Below, one piece after another: positions 9,597-18,877 of a stretch of 64,000 bases of DNA. Origin of the DNA: Bacteroidetes bacterium ADurb.Bin174 (GTDB lineage Bacteria; Bacteroidota; Bacteroidia; Bacteroidales; Paludibacteraceae); assembly GCA_002070265.1 (NCBI GenBank), contig MWCX01000020.1, positions 124,001-188,000 of the forward strand. Direction: 5' to 3'. The first letter of the stretch is position 1; each line of letters begins with the position of its first letter. The notes under the pieces are model-generated. The model made no database searches. It was not told the origin of the DNA and worked only from the letters and a program-made list of their open reading frames with translations. Made by a program: the position numbers and the translations under genes.

Positions 9597-10181
9597 TTAG
9601 TTGCACTTGCATCCGCAATGATGTGAGTCATGCTCTGAATCGCATTCGTGATTATCTCCGCAATCGTTTCCGCAACCACTACATTTGCCATAACCCAGAA
9701 ACTCATTCAAATCTTGTTCGGTTGAGTCGCGGACTTCAAGGATTTTCCCCTTGAAATGCAATGTCTCCCCAGCCAAAGGATGATTCAAATCTACTTTTAC
9801 ATAACTACTGTTTACGTCTAAAATCTGTGCATTCAGTCTGTTACCTTCAGAATCCACCAAAGGTACAATATTTCCTGCAAATATCACTTCATCATCCAGC
9901 TTCCCATTGATTTCGAAAATAGAACGATCCAAGTCAATGATGTTTTCTTCCAAATAATCTCCATAGGCATCATCAGCTTCAATGGTGAATTCATATTTGC
10001 TGCCGGCTTCCAAACCGATAAGATTGTCCTCGAATTTTTGCAGCATCATGCCAATGCCAAATACAAAACGCATGGGCTGTTCTTTAGTTGCTCTTTCCAT
10101 GAGTTCCAATTCACCTCCGTTTTCTCCATCAACGAATAACTCATATTCAGTGGATACAAATTTGTTTTTTGAAATTTTCAT
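9597..10181 (-). CDS. SlyD-like FKBP-type peptidyl-prolyl isomerase with metal-binding tail
   Basis: 194-residue cytoplasmic FKBP of the SlyD type: a split FKBP fold with an inserted chaperone flap (residues about 70-130), catalysing prolyl isomerisation and helping folding. Typical elements are [19 protein letters not shown] and [19 protein letters not shown]. The last 30 residues are rich in Cys, His, Asp and Glu ([10 protein letters not shown]...HHCGCKCN), which resembles the metal-binding tail of SlyD used in nickel-enzyme maturation, here with about seven cysteines. aroC starts 22 bases after the stop. Confidence 0.9.
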   Translation of the reverse strand: MKISKNKFVSTEYELFVDGENGGELELMERATKEQPMRFVFGIGMMLQKFEDNLIGLEAGSKYEFTIEADDAYGDYLEENIIDLDRSIFEINGKLDDEVIFAGNIVPLVDSEGNRLNAQILDVNSSYVKVDLNHPLAGETLHFKGKILEVRDSTEQDLNEFLGYGKCSGCGNDCGDNHECDSEHDSHHCGCKCN

Positions 10182-10261
10182 TTTTTTTGAATAAAATTGT
10201 TTATAAATGTATGTACTTTAAATTCATGATAGACTCCGTTACCCCGCTACCTCGGACCTCG

Positions 10262-12988
10262 TTAATACCAAGTTATTTTGTTCACTCCGTATTCACTTCT
10301 TTTATCGTATTTCAAATCAGACAGCATACTTGCATTTACGCCAATGTGAAAGTTGTAGGATTTATAAACCCCGAAAGGTACGATATTGGCCGACATATTC
10401 CAACAGTGTAAATCTCTTCTGACAGAAATACTGGTATAAGTAAATTGCTTGGCTTTGAAATCATAAGAAGAATTACCGCTTATCTGCCAGTGGGGAGTCA
10501 GTGAAATGCTTCCATTCAGACTAAGGTTGTGCATAAAATCCATTTCGTATTCCATCTTGTCCTTGTTGAAAACATTTGTATTTCCGAAACGAACCGAATA
10601 GTTAATGGACAAACTCCACGGGACGGATAATTTTGTGTAACCATCTTCACTGGCTAATCCGGTTTGTTTGGATGTTTGTTTGCCACCTGGTTGAACATCC
10701 GGATTTTCCACATCATCCGGTGATTGGTCGTTTTCCGTGTCAGGTGGTGTTTCTTGCTTTTTCCCTCTGTTAAACAGTTTGTTAAAAGTTTCATTGTTGA
10801 AAGTGTAACTATAAGAGGTGCTCGTGCCCTGAAACCTGGGAAACTTCCCGTGATTCCATCTTAGTTGATTGATTCTGACAGGATTGCCGGCACTGTTAAG
10901 TGCAAACATATACGGATCAAAACTGGCACTCAAACTCAAAGAATAATTATTGGACAGTTTCAGGCGAATGCTTGAAGAGAACATAGACCATCGCATGGAA
11001 TCGGCAGCTAAATTATAGCTTCCCGAGGCGCTTAAATTGTCTATGATGCTGATTTTCTTGAAAGGTTCTTTACCGGTGGTGTCTTTATCGTTACGCAGTT
11101 TCATTTCCAGGTTGTTACCTAAAGAAAAGTTGATGTTGCCGGAGGTACCCTTGCCCGGAGTGCCATAAAGCGAACCGGCAAATTTAGAATATATCACTTC
11201 ATTATCGCCTCTCATGTAAGTATCATAATATCCCCACCTCGGATTTCCGAAATCAGGCATGTAACTGAATCCGATACTGGGTGTGAGTACGTGGCGAATC
11301 CTGTCCACTTTATCACCGAAAATTGAACGGATGGGTATAAAAAATCCATACAGTTTAGTTGAGGCTGATACGCCCATATTAAAATCAAATACACGATAGA
11401 ATCCATCGGTGGTGTCGTTCAATATGCGATTTGCATCTGCATCCCAGGACTGTTTGATAGAACGAAGATACCATCTTTCCGTATAATTGAAAGATGGAGA
11501 AATGTTGATGTGTTTGAGTATATTAAAACTTGCTGAGATGGGAATGGAGTGCTTCATGCCGTTTTTCCAATCTCGTGTAAAAGACGAAGTTAATAATTTA
11601 CTTTCCTTGGTTTGGATGCTGTTGGCAAAAGCTCCGGAATATGACATCGAAATTTTTTCGTACCAACGTTCTTTGCCAACCGGATTTTTTCTTTTTAAAG
11701 GATAAAAACGGCTGTACGAAATATTCAAGTTAGGTAAACTCATATTGATGGTTGAGTCTTTGGTTCGCTGACTCACATTGATACCTCCCGAAAGGCTAAG
11801 AGAAGAGAGCCTGGCGAAACGTTTGGTAAAGGTGATGCTTGAACTTTTGGTGTTCTCCGAATTTAACTCCGGACGATAATAAGCGTTTACATTGCTCCTG
11901 TTATAGCCGCTGGTTGCAAAGTTGACGCTGGAAGAAAAAGTAAAATTGGGATTTGCTTTTTGGTCTTGTGAATGAGACCATCTGACACTCATGTTATTAG
12001 CCTTGTTGTAATCCGGCAAGCCCTTTTCACCGGTTACATCCTCTCGATAACTGATATTTAAACTACCCCTGAATTTGTATTTTTTTATGTAATTGGTGGT
12101 GCCTGATAAAGCCCAAGTACCTTTTGTGTAAATGTCGCCTTTCATTTCCAAATCCATGTAATCGCTGATGGCAAAATAATAGCCTCCATTTGTTAAGCCA
12201 AACCCCCGTGTCATTTCATCCGTATAGCTCGGCATCAATACTCCGGAAGAATACTTATCGGTAAACGGGAAAAAGCCGAAAGGCAGGGCGACGGGTAAAG
12301 GTACATCCTCTACAACCAAATGGGCCGGTCCGGTTACGATATATGCTCCGGGCTTAATTTTACCTTTTGAAATACTTAAATAAAAGTGCGGGTTTTCGTG
12401 ACTGTCGCAGGTGGTATATTTACCTCCCTTGATACTGAATATGTTATCCGGAGATTTTTTAGTGTCCTCGCTGATGATATATCCTTCTCCTTCTTGGGTG
12501 ACCACATGACGAATGTATCCTTTTTTTGTTCGAAGATTATATCGTAATTCTTTGGAGTTGTAGGAATCTTCCCCTTCACTAAAGACAGGTTCGCCAATCA
12601 TTTCTCCGCCTTCGCCCTCAGTTCCGAGGGCATGTATCAGGCTACTGTCAATTTTTACTCTTATAAAGTCAGCTTTTAAATTGATGGATTGATAATTAAT
12701 TTCCGTATCTCCGTGCAGGAAGGCAGTGCCATTCCCCATCAATATAATTGAATCGTTAGCGCGATATTTTATGATGTCTTCAATTTTATCTGATTTACCG
12801 GCAGAGGAGGTTTTGGTAGTTTCTTTTGGTTGCGTTGCTGCAGTTGGTGTTTCCATGGCAGGCAGGCGTGTACCCTCGCTGGATTGCACTCTTCTTTGGG
12901 CTTGTGTTGAAAAAAGAAACGTCATCATACAGAAAAGTACAATGCTCGTCCTGATGAAATTAGAAATCAGCACTTTACAATTAATCAT
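10262..12988 (-). CDS. lptD: LptD-like outer-membrane LPS assembly protein
   Basis: Large outer-membrane beta-barrel of 908 residues from the chosen ATG, matching the Bacteroidota putative LptD proteins that insert lipopolysaccharide in the outer leaflet. After a signal peptide (cleavage near LFSTQAQ) comes an OstA/LptA-like jelly roll (about 50-220, with LGTEGEGGEMIGEP and VVTQEGEGYI) and then a barrel of alternating beta strands to the C-terminus. The ATG at 12988 is preferred over an in-frame TTG at 13021 because it starts a normal signal peptide and lies downstream of the putative -7 box. Confidence 0.85.
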   Translation of the reverse strand: MINCKVLISNFIRTSIVLFCMMTFLFSTQAQRRVQSSEGTRLPAMETPTAATQPKETTKTSSAGKSDKIEDIIKYRANDSIILMGNGTAFLHGDTEINYQSINLKADFIRVKIDSSLIHALGTEGEGGEMIGEPVFSEGEDSYNSKELRYNLRTKKGYIRHVVTQEGEGYIISEDTKKSPDNIFSIKGGKYTTCDSHENPHFYLSISKGKIKPGAYIVTGPAHLVVEDVPLPVALPFGFFPFTDKYSSGVLMPSYTDEMTRGFGLTNGGYYFAISDYMDLEMKGDIYTKGTWALSGTTNYIKKYKFRGSLNISYREDVTGEKGLPDYNKANNMSVRWSHSQDQKANPNFTFSSSVNFATSGYNRSNVNAYYRPELNSENTKSSSITFTKRFARLSSLSLSGGINVSQRTKDSTINMSLPNLNISYSRFYPLKRKNPVGKERWYEKISMSYSGAFANSIQTKESKLLTSSFTRDWKNGMKHSIPISASFNILKHINISPSFNYTERWYLRSIKQSWDADANRILNDTTDGFYRVFDFNMGVSASTKLYGFFIPIRSIFGDKVDRIRHVLTPSIGFSYMPDFGNPRWGYYDTYMRGDNEVIYSKFAGSLYGTPGKGTSGNINFSLGNNLEMKLRNDKDTTGKEPFKKISIIDNLSASGSYNLAADSMRWSMFSSSIRLKLSNNYSLSLSASFDPYMFALNSAGNPVRINQLRWNHGKFPRFQGTSTSYSYTFNNETFNKLFNRGKKQETPPDTENDQSPDDVENPDVQPGGKQTSKQTGLASEDGYTKLSVPWSLSINYSVRFGNTNVFNKDKMEYEMDFMHNLSLNGSISLTPHWQISGNSSYDFKAKQFTYTSISVRRDLHCWNMSANIVPFGVYKSYNFHIGVNASMLSDLKYDKRSEYGVNKITWY

Positions 12989-13018
12989 TCGACACAAACC
13001 GATATATGGATTCAACTG

Positions 13019-13026
13019 CAAAATTA
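13019..13026 (-). promoter_or_regulatory. Putative -7 box for lptD
   Basis: Minus strand reads TAATTTTG, 30 bases before the ATG at 12988. It is one of two divergent boxes in this 149-base gap. Confidence 0.5.
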
Positions 13027-13119
13027 GTAAAATAATAGAGTGATACGATTAAATAACGTTTTTTTATCATAAATTGGAAAATTTACTGCTATTTATACAG
13101 CTTAAACGGGATTAAATTG

Positions 13120-13127
13120 TAATTTTG
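13120..13127 (+). promoter_or_regulatory. Putative -7 box for the amidase gene
   Basis: TAATTTTG. The transcript would begin about 10 bases before the ATG at 13144, which favours that start or a later one (13162 or 13180). Confidence 0.45.
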
Positions 13128-13143
13128 CAACATTCAATTGAAA

Positions 13144-14334
13144 ATGTTTCATTTTAAGCATATGGGATTCAATCGTCCGATGAAGTATTTTGTTTGCTTG
13201 TTGCATATCCTTCTTCTGGTTTTTCCAATTTTAACGTATTCGCAAAACAAAGATTTTGTATTGGTTTTAGATGCCGGACATGGTGGAAAAGACCCGGGAG
13301 CGGTAGGCAGGATATCCAAAGAAAAAGACATTACGCTTTCAGTAGCCAGGATGTTGGGCGAACTTGTCCAAAAAAACATGAAAGATGTAAAGGTCGTTTA
13401 TACCCGTAAAACGGATGTTTTTGTACCCCTTGAACAACGTGCTGTGATTGCCAATAACAATCATGCCGATTTGTTTATCTCGATTCATGTGAATGCTGCT
13501 AAAAACAAAACGGCATATGGTGCTGAAACTTATACCTTAGGGTTGGCTAAAACGCAGGCTAACTTGGATGTGGCGATGGCTGAAAACGCGGTTATCCTCC
13601 TGGAGGATGATTATCAAACGAAATATTTAGGATTTGATCCTAACTCCATAGATTCCTATATCATGTTTGAATTCATGATGGATGCCTATTTAGATAACAG
13701 TATTACCTTTGCAACGCATGTGCAGAATAAACTTGTCGGATCTGCCAAAAGGTTTGACAGAGGAGTGAGGCAAGCGGGATTCTGGGTGTTGCATCGTTCG
13801 GCTTGTTCCAGTGTGTTGGTCGAGCTGGGTTTTATTTCAAACTACAACGAAGAACTTTACCTGGCGAGCACTACCGGACAACGTGAAATGGCACAGGCAA
13901 TCTATTCGGCTTTTGTAAAGTACAAAAACAGTCACGATAAAAAATCGGGTTACGTAAACAATGAAGTTACACAGCAGTCAGAATCTTCCTCAGCTTCAGT
14001 TGATCAGCCCACCATCATTGAGACAACCACTACGCCTGTACCGGAAGATGATGCCATTATTACTGTTGATGAAAAAAAGCCCGTGTTCAAGTTGCAGATT
14101 ACAGCCTCAACGAAAGAGTTGAGTTCTACAAATGTAAATTTTAAAGGATTAAAAGAACTGAACTATTACAGGGAGGGCGGATACTATAAATATACAGTTG
14201 GTGCTGATACGAAGTACGAAAATATTGATAAGCTACGGATTGAATTGAAAAAAAGATTTCCGGATGCATTTATTGTTGCTTTTTTGGGAGATAAGAAGAT
14301 TCCAGTTGATGAGGCTCGAAAGATTACAAAATAA
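13144..14334 (+). CDS. N-acetylmuramoyl-L-alanine amidase (Amidase_3)
   Basis: Zinc amidase that cleaves the bond between N-acetylmuramic acid and L-alanine in peptidoglycan, acting in the periplasm. The N-terminal signal peptide (MKYFVCLLHILLLVFPILTYSQ) may itself mark the real start at 13180; 13144 is the first ATG. Catalytic-domain motifs are VLDAGHGGKDPGAVG (zinc His), FISIHVNAA, and VLVELGFISN near the domain end. The last third (about 270-396) holds a low-complexity linker and a small SPOR-like domain (FKLQITASTKEL...). An Mce/MlaD gene follows 11 bases downstream. Confidence 0.9.
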   Translation: MFHFKHMGFNRPMKYFVCLLHILLLVFPILTYSQNKDFVLVLDAGHGGKDPGAVGRISKEKDITLSVARMLGELVQKNMKDVKVVYTRKTDVFVPLEQRAVIANNNHADLFISIHVNAAKNKTAYGAETYTLGLAKTQANLDVAMAENAVILLEDDYQTKYLGFDPNSIDSYIMFEFMMDAYLDNSITFATHVQNKLVGSAKRFDRGVRQAGFWVLHRSACSSVLVELGFISNYNEELYLASTTGQREMAQAIYSAFVKYKNSHDKKSGYVNNEVTQQSESSSASVDQPTIIETTTTPVPEDDAIITVDEKKPVFKLQITASTKELSSTNVNFKGLKELNYYREGGYYKYTVGADTKYENIDKLRIELKKRFPDAFIVAFLGDKKIPVDEARKITK

Positions 14335-14345
14335 AATAATTAAGT

Positions 14346-15254
14346 ATGAAAAAAATAAAATTGTCTAAAGAGGTACGTGTCGGAATACTCGCTGTTGTAG
14401 CGATATTTGTTCTGTATTTCGGAATGAATTTTCTCAAGGGCGTTGATATTTTCAAGCCTGTCCATTATTATTATACTGATTTTTCAAAATTAGACGGTTT
14501 GGTACCTTCTTCACCGGTTTTTATAAAAGGATATAAAGTTGGACAGGTGGAAAGCATCAGCTATGATTTTCTACAAGCAAATTCGTTTATGGTGAAAATT
14601 TCAGTTGATAAAAATATCCGTATCCCCAAAAACTCTGTCATTGAACTTTTTGATGATGGTTTGATGGGTGGAAAAGCCATTCAACTATTATTTGCTGCAC
14701 AAAGTACGGAGTCGTTCCATCTTTCCGGAGATACACTCCCATCACAAATTGCAGTCGGACTCTTTGACCATCTTTCGGCAGATTTATTACCGAAAATTCA
14801 AGATATTGCAATACAGGCGGATTCTTTGTTGTTGTCGGTTCGCACACTCGTTGAGGATGAAAGTCTGCAGAATAGTTTAAAATCCATTGAAAGAACAACA
14901 GCCGATTTGGCTGAAAGTTCTTCTTCACTCAAAAAAATCGTGCAAAATGATATCCCGAAGGTGATTCATAATGTAGATGTGTTAACGAATGATTTTATGA
15001 CTGTCAGTGGAAATTTGAAACAAATTGATTTTGCTGCTACCATGGATCAGGTTGATGTGACCATCAAAGATTTGAATCAGATTACACGCAAAATAAATGA
15101 TTCGGAGGGAAGTTTGGGACTGCTTTTAAATGATAAAAAATTGTATATGAATTTGGTGAATGTTTCGAACAGTGCAGATGAGTTGTTGATTGACCTGCGA
15201 CAAAGTCCGAAAAGATACGTTCATTTTTCATTGTTTGGCTCCAAAGCCAAGTAA
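14346..15254 (+). CDS. MlaD/Mce family protein
   Basis: 302-residue inner-membrane-anchored periplasmic lipid-binding protein. One N-terminal membrane helix (VGILAVVAIFVLYFGMNFL) is followed by an Mce domain (about 37-115: FSKLDGLVPSSPVFIKGYKVG) and a long helical part. By family, it is the substrate-binding component of an ABC-type lipid transporter between the membranes. The partner ATPase (MlaF) and permease (MlaE) genes are not in this window. It is probably co-transcribed with the amidase. Confidence 0.88.
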   Translation: MKKIKLSKEVRVGILAVVAIFVLYFGMNFLKGVDIFKPVHYYYTDFSKLDGLVPSSPVFIKGYKVGQVESISYDFLQANSFMVKISVDKNIRIPKNSVIELFDDGLMGGKAIQLLFAAQSTESFHLSGDTLPSQIAVGLFDHLSADLLPKIQDIAIQADSLLLSVRTLVEDESLQNSLKSIERTTADLAESSSSLKKIVQNDIPKVIHNVDVLTNDFMTVSGNLKQIDFAATMDQVDVTIKDLNQITRKINDSEGSLGLLLNDKKLYMNLVNVSNSADELLIDLRQSPKRYVHFSLFGSKAK

Positions 15255-15787
15255 AAATATATAGTAATTCTTTGGTGAAAACCTTTTACAATCTTGTTTT
15301 TTGTATCATTGATGGTATATTTCAAGATGTAAAAGTTCAATCATCAGAAAATTGTCAAGCGATACTTAAAAACGCATCAAAATTTATAAAATTAATTTGT
15401 AATCATTCTAAATAACCTTGACTTTTATTTTAATTTCTGTTTACAGTTTTTTCCTTTATGAATGATTGATAAATCAGTACTTAAGCATTAAATCAAACAG
15501 TAAATCGTAAAAAAACATCAAATTGTTAATTTGCTTATAGTCAATTAATTTTAATGTTGTTTGTATATAAGTGCTTGATTCTCAGTGTTGATTATTAAGC
15601 GCTTGATAATTAAGTTAGTGCAAAAAGTAAAAAAAACCTAAATAATTTTCCGTTTTGTTTTTTGAAAAATCTTTCTGAAATTTGTATCCCTTCTTTCCGA
15701 AAAGAAGAAGTCACATGCATCCAAAATGCACACGTTTTTTTAATATTTTAATACTCATTTTATTTTTTCTTTTGCGTACTTGTTATA
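15255..15787. other. AT-rich region upstream of dnaA
   Basis: 533 bases without a gene, strongly AT-rich. It contains a near-palindrome at 15591-15610 centred on AAGCGCTT with ATTAT/ATAAT arms, and the run GCTTGAT three times (around 15573, 15600 and a degenerate copy). A hairpin lies in the dnaA leader. I looked for DnaA boxes (TTATNCACA and close variants) and saw none, so there is no support for an origin here. Confidence 0.5.
15690..15707 (+). promoter_or_regulatory. Hairpin in the dnaA leader
   Basis: Perfect 7-base arms CTTCTTT and AAAGAAG around loop CCGA, about 80 bases before the dnaA start. Function is unknown; there is no T-run right after it. Confidence 0.4.
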
Positions 15788-17179
15788 ATGTCTATTTTGC
15801 CTGAAAAATTGTGGAACCGGTGTCTTGAGATTATTAAGGATAATATCAGCGAAACATCATACAATACTTGGTTTGCTCCTATTATACCTTTGCAATATGA
15901 AAATCAGGTATTTGTACTTCAAGTACCCAGTCAGTTTTTTGTTGAATACATTGAAGAGAAGTACATTGACTTATTACGCATGACCCTATACAGGATTGTT
16001 GGGAATGGAACTCGTTTGGAGTACAGGGTTTTGATAGATCAGGCATCCGGAACGGGCACCCGCATTCCCAGTGAAGGTGGGATGGAAAAGTCGAAACCGT
16101 CAGTCAATACTTCCAATTATATTAGTCCATACCACAAACCTAAGCTTCCGGAAATAGACCCCCAGCTAAATCCATCTTACAATTTTAATAATTTGATAGA
16201 AGGAAAGAGTAATAAATTGGCTCGTACTGCCGGAATCAGTATTGCCAATGAGCCGGGGAAGACTGTTTTCAATCCTTTATTTGTGTACGGACAGTCGGGT
16301 GTTGGTAAAACACACTTGGCAAACGCAATCGGAGTAATGACCAAACAGCTTTATCCCGAAAAGCGTGTATTGTACGTATCTTCGAATACTTTCCAAATTC
16401 AATATACCGATGCTGTAAGAAGTAATTCCGTCAATGATTTTCTGAATTTTTACCAAACCATTGATGTGTTGATTGTAGATGATATTCAGGAATTTGCAGG
16501 AAAAACAGCTACTCAGAATACATTCTTTCATTTATTCAATCATCTGCACCAAACAGGTAAACAACTCGTATTAACCTCCGATCGTTCTCCTTTGGTATTG
16601 GTTGGATTAGAGCAGAGGTTGCTTACTCGCTTTAAATGGGGTCTTTCTGCTGAAATTGAAAAACCTGATTTTGAATTGAGGAGGGCCATCCTTGAAGATA
16701 AAATTTATCGGGACGGACTCGAAATCTCAGAAGAAGTAATAGATTATATCGCACGACATGTGACAGATAATGTCAGGGATTTAGAAGGTACATTGGTTTC
16801 TTTGTTAGCACATTCAACATTGGCAAATCAACCCATTGACTTGGAACTGACCGAGAAGGTAGTGAGTAGAATTGTCAACATTACTCCAAAAGTTCAGACA
16901 GTCGAAAGAATTCGCGATACCGTGTGCGAGTATTTTTCGTTAACAATTGATGCCATATCAACCAAAAGCAGGAAACGCGAATTAGTACAGGCACGACAAA
17001 TTGCTATGTATCTCTCCAAGCAAATGACTAATAATTCTTTGGCATCTATCGGTAACCTGATTGGACAAAGAGATCATGCAACGGTTTTGCACGCATGTAA
17101 AATTGTGAGCGATTTGATGGAGTTTGATAAAAGCTTCAGAGAAAATGTCAAGGAAATCGAAGAAAGATTGAAAGAATAA
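15788..17179 (+). CDS. dnaA: Chromosomal replication initiator protein DnaA
   Basis: 463-residue AAA+ initiator that binds DnaA boxes at the origin and loads the helicase. Domain I is at residues 1 to about 80, a linker follows, the AAA+ core starts near residue 120 with Walker A GQSGVGKTHLANAI and Walker B VLIVDDIQEFAG, and the C-terminal domain IV carries the DNA-binding signature (IGQRDHATVLHACKIV). Length is typical. It is followed by its own rho-independent terminator, so it is transcribed alone. Confidence 0.98.
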   Translation: MSILPEKLWNRCLEIIKDNISETSYNTWFAPIIPLQYENQVFVLQVPSQFFVEYIEEKYIDLLRMTLYRIVGNGTRLEYRVLIDQASGTGTRIPSEGGMEKSKPSVNTSNYISPYHKPKLPEIDPQLNPSYNFNNLIEGKSNKLARTAGISIANEPGKTVFNPLFVYGQSGVGKTHLANAIGVMTKQLYPEKRVLYVSSNTFQIQYTDAVRSNSVNDFLNFYQTIDVLIVDDIQEFAGKTATQNTFFHLFNHLHQTGKQLVLTSDRSPLVLVGLEQRLLTRFKWGLSAEIEKPDFELRRAILEDKIYRDGLEISEEVIDYIARHVTDNVRDLEGTLVSLLAHSTLANQPIDLELTEKVVSRIVNITPKVQTVERIRDTVCEYFSLTIDAISTKSRKRELVQARQIAMYLSKQMTNNSLASIGNLIGQRDHATVLHACKIVSDLMEFDKSFRENVKEIEERLKE

Positions 17180-17210
17180 AGTGTTTCAGTTGTTTGTAAG
17201 TGTGATAGGT

Positions 17211-17247
17211 GAGGTTGCCATAAAAAATGGGTAACCTCATTTTTTTA
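17211..17247 (+). terminator. Rho-independent terminator of dnaA
   Basis: Arms GAGGTTGCCAT and ATGGGTAACCTC (one G-T/bulge position) around an A-rich loop, followed by a run of seven T. Confidence 0.85.
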
Positions 17248-17324
17248 GATTTTATTGGAGATTATGATGAGTTTTTTACAAGAAATGACTATTTTTACGT
17301 CCGAATTAAATTTATCAAAATACT

Positions 17325-17870
17325 ATGGTTTTTAAATTTACTATTTTATCTGATGAGGTAGATAACTTTGTTCGCGTAATTTCCATTGACTCTGAAGCTA
17401 CATTTTTGGATTTGCATCATGCAATACTTGATTCAATGAAATATGAAAAGAATTTACTGACCAGTTTCTTTTTATGTGGTGATGATTGGGGAAAAGAACA
17501 AGAAATCACTCTGATAGAAATGTATACCGATTCCGAATATGATAATTTCGTCATGGAGGATACCAAATTAGAAGATTTGATTTCCGATGAGAAACAAAAA
17601 TTGATTTATGTGTTTGATTTACTGAATGAAAGAGCATTTTATATGGAACTTTCAGAAATTGTTCCGGGTATCAGAATGGACAAGCCGGAATGTATTTTAT
17701 CGAAAGGTGAGGCACCTGCTCAAACGATTTCTGATGAAGAATTAATCGCAGGCGTAAATGTCAATGTTGACGAAAATTTCTATGGTGATGAGGATTTTGA
17801 TTTAAGTGAGTTGGATGATGAAGGTTTCGACAATGTGAGTTTCGATGATAGCAGCATATTTGATGAATAA
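17325..17870 (+). CDS. pRiA4b ORF-3-like (IS1096 passenger TnpR-like) family protein
   Basis: 181-residue acidic cytoplasmic protein. The N-terminal two thirds match the plasmid pRiA4b ORF-3-like fold (FTILSDEVDNFVRVISIDSEATFLDLHHAIL...), often annotated as IS1096 passenger protein. The C-terminal 50 residues are Asp/Glu-rich and probably disordered. Despite the family name there is no insertion element here; in Bacteroidales the gene is a stable neighbour of miaA. Molecular function is unknown. Its 3' end overlaps the only nearby ATG that could relate to miaA. Confidence 0.75.
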   Translation: MVFKFTILSDEVDNFVRVISIDSEATFLDLHHAILDSMKYEKNLLTSFFLCGDDWGKEQEITLIEMYTDSEYDNFVMEDTKLEDLISDEKQKLIYVFDLLNERAFYMELSEIVPGIRMDKPECILSKGEAPAQTISDEELIAGVNVNVDENFYGDEDFDLSELDDEGFDNVSFDDSSIFDE

Positions 17871-17899
17871 TATAATCCGTCTTTATTTCTAAGCATATC

Positions 17900-18832
17900 A
17901 TTCCATATCCTACTTTAGTTGTTTTATTAGGTCCGACCGGGGTCGGTAAAACAAGTATCAGTATAAACTTAGCGCATCATTTTGATGCTCCTATCGTTTC
18001 TTCTGATTCACGTCAGTTGTACAAGGAGCTGAAAATCGGAACGGCTGCACCTACTCCGGAGGTGTTGTCGCAGGTGCAACATTATTTTGTCGGAACCCAC
18101 TCTATTTTTGATCATTACAGTGCCGGACAATATGAACAGGATGCTATTGCATTGTTAGACAAGCTTTTTGTGAAACATCCGGTAGTACTGCTTATTGGAG
18201 GTTCCATGATGTATATTGATGCGGTATGTAAAGGATTTGATGACATTCCTTCTGTTGATGTACAAACACGAAAAAAATGGCAACAAATCTACGCTGAAAA
18301 AGGATTGGAATACATTCAGCAGGAACTAACGCGTTTAGATCCCGAACATGCACAAGTAGTGGATATGCAAAACCACAAAAGGATTATTCGTGCCTTGGAA
18401 ATTTGTAGTATAACAGGAAAAACTTACTCTGAACTCAGGATCGGCAAGCAAAAAGATAGAAATTTCAACATCATCAAAATCGGATTGAATAGACCCCGTG
18501 CGGAATTGTACGAACGCATCAATCAGCGAGTGGATATGATGATGCAAGATGGTTTGCTTGAAGAAGCCAAGTTATACTATCCTCACAAACATTTAAACGC
18601 CTTAAATACTGTGGGTTATAAAGAACTGTATGAGTATATGGACGGGAATTGCAGTTTGGAGGAAGCAGTGCAAAAGGTAAAACAGGATTCGCGTAGGTAT
18701 GCAAAACGTCAATTAACGTGGTTTAATAGCGATAAAGACATCCGGTGGTTTCATCCGGATGATGCGGAAGAGATTATTAATTTTGTAAATTTGCAACTCA
18801 ATATTTCGGGTAAATCTCGTTCTTCTTCATGA
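17900..18832 (+). CDS. miaA: tRNA dimethylallyltransferase MiaA, no canonical start codon
   Basis: MiaA adds a dimethylallyl group to A37 of tRNAs reading UNN codons. The family P-loop (LLGPTGVGKTSIS), the DSRQLYKELKIGTAAPT block and the C-terminal QDSRRYAKRQLTWF are present, and length from 17900 is 310 residues, normal for MiaA. No ATG, GTG or TTG exists in frame between the in-frame stop at 17873-17875 and the P-loop. The first standard-type start in frame is a TTG at 18017, which would delete the P-loop. ATT (17885 or 17900) or ATC (17897) are the only near-cognate candidates. The ATG at 17863, overlapping the upstream gene, is one frame off and would join by a +1 shift at the TAA at 17890. 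Product is certain; the 5' end is not. Confidence 0.85.
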   Translation: MPYPTLVVLLGPTGVGKTSISINLAHHFDAPIVSSDSRQLYKELKIGTAAPTPEVLSQVQHYFVGTHSIFDHYSAGQYEQDAIALLDKLFVKHPVVLLIGGSMMYIDAVCKGFDDIPSVDVQTRKKWQQIYAEKGLEYIQQELTRLDPEHAQVVDMQNHKRIIRALEICSITGKTYSELRIGKQKDRNFNIIKIGLNRPRAELYERINQRVDMMMQDGLLEEAKLYYPHKHLNALNTVGYKELYEYMDGNCSLEEAVQKVKQDSRRYAKRQLTWFNSDKDIRWFHPDDAEEIINFVNLQLNISGKSRSSS

Positions 18833-18877
18833 TGCTGAAGTGCCGAAATACCCAATTGATAGCTAATAATTCATACA

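Noticed and set aside
9575-9706. 44-codon N-terminal extension of chorismate synthase
   Set aside because: It overlaps the 3' end of the FKBP gene, has no family similarity, and the conserved AroC N-terminus begins at the ATG at 9574.
15255-15787. Possible replication origin upstream of dnaA
   Set aside because: The region is AT-rich with one near-palindrome, but no DnaA boxes or clusters were found on either strand.
17325-17870. Insertion sequence passenger gene (IS1096)
   Set aside because: Only the family name suggests this; there are no terminal repeats or transposase nearby, and the gene is a normal neighbour of miaA.
18017-18832. MiaA starting at the TTG at 18017
   Set aside because: That start removes the P-loop, which is encoded intact just upstream in the same frame.
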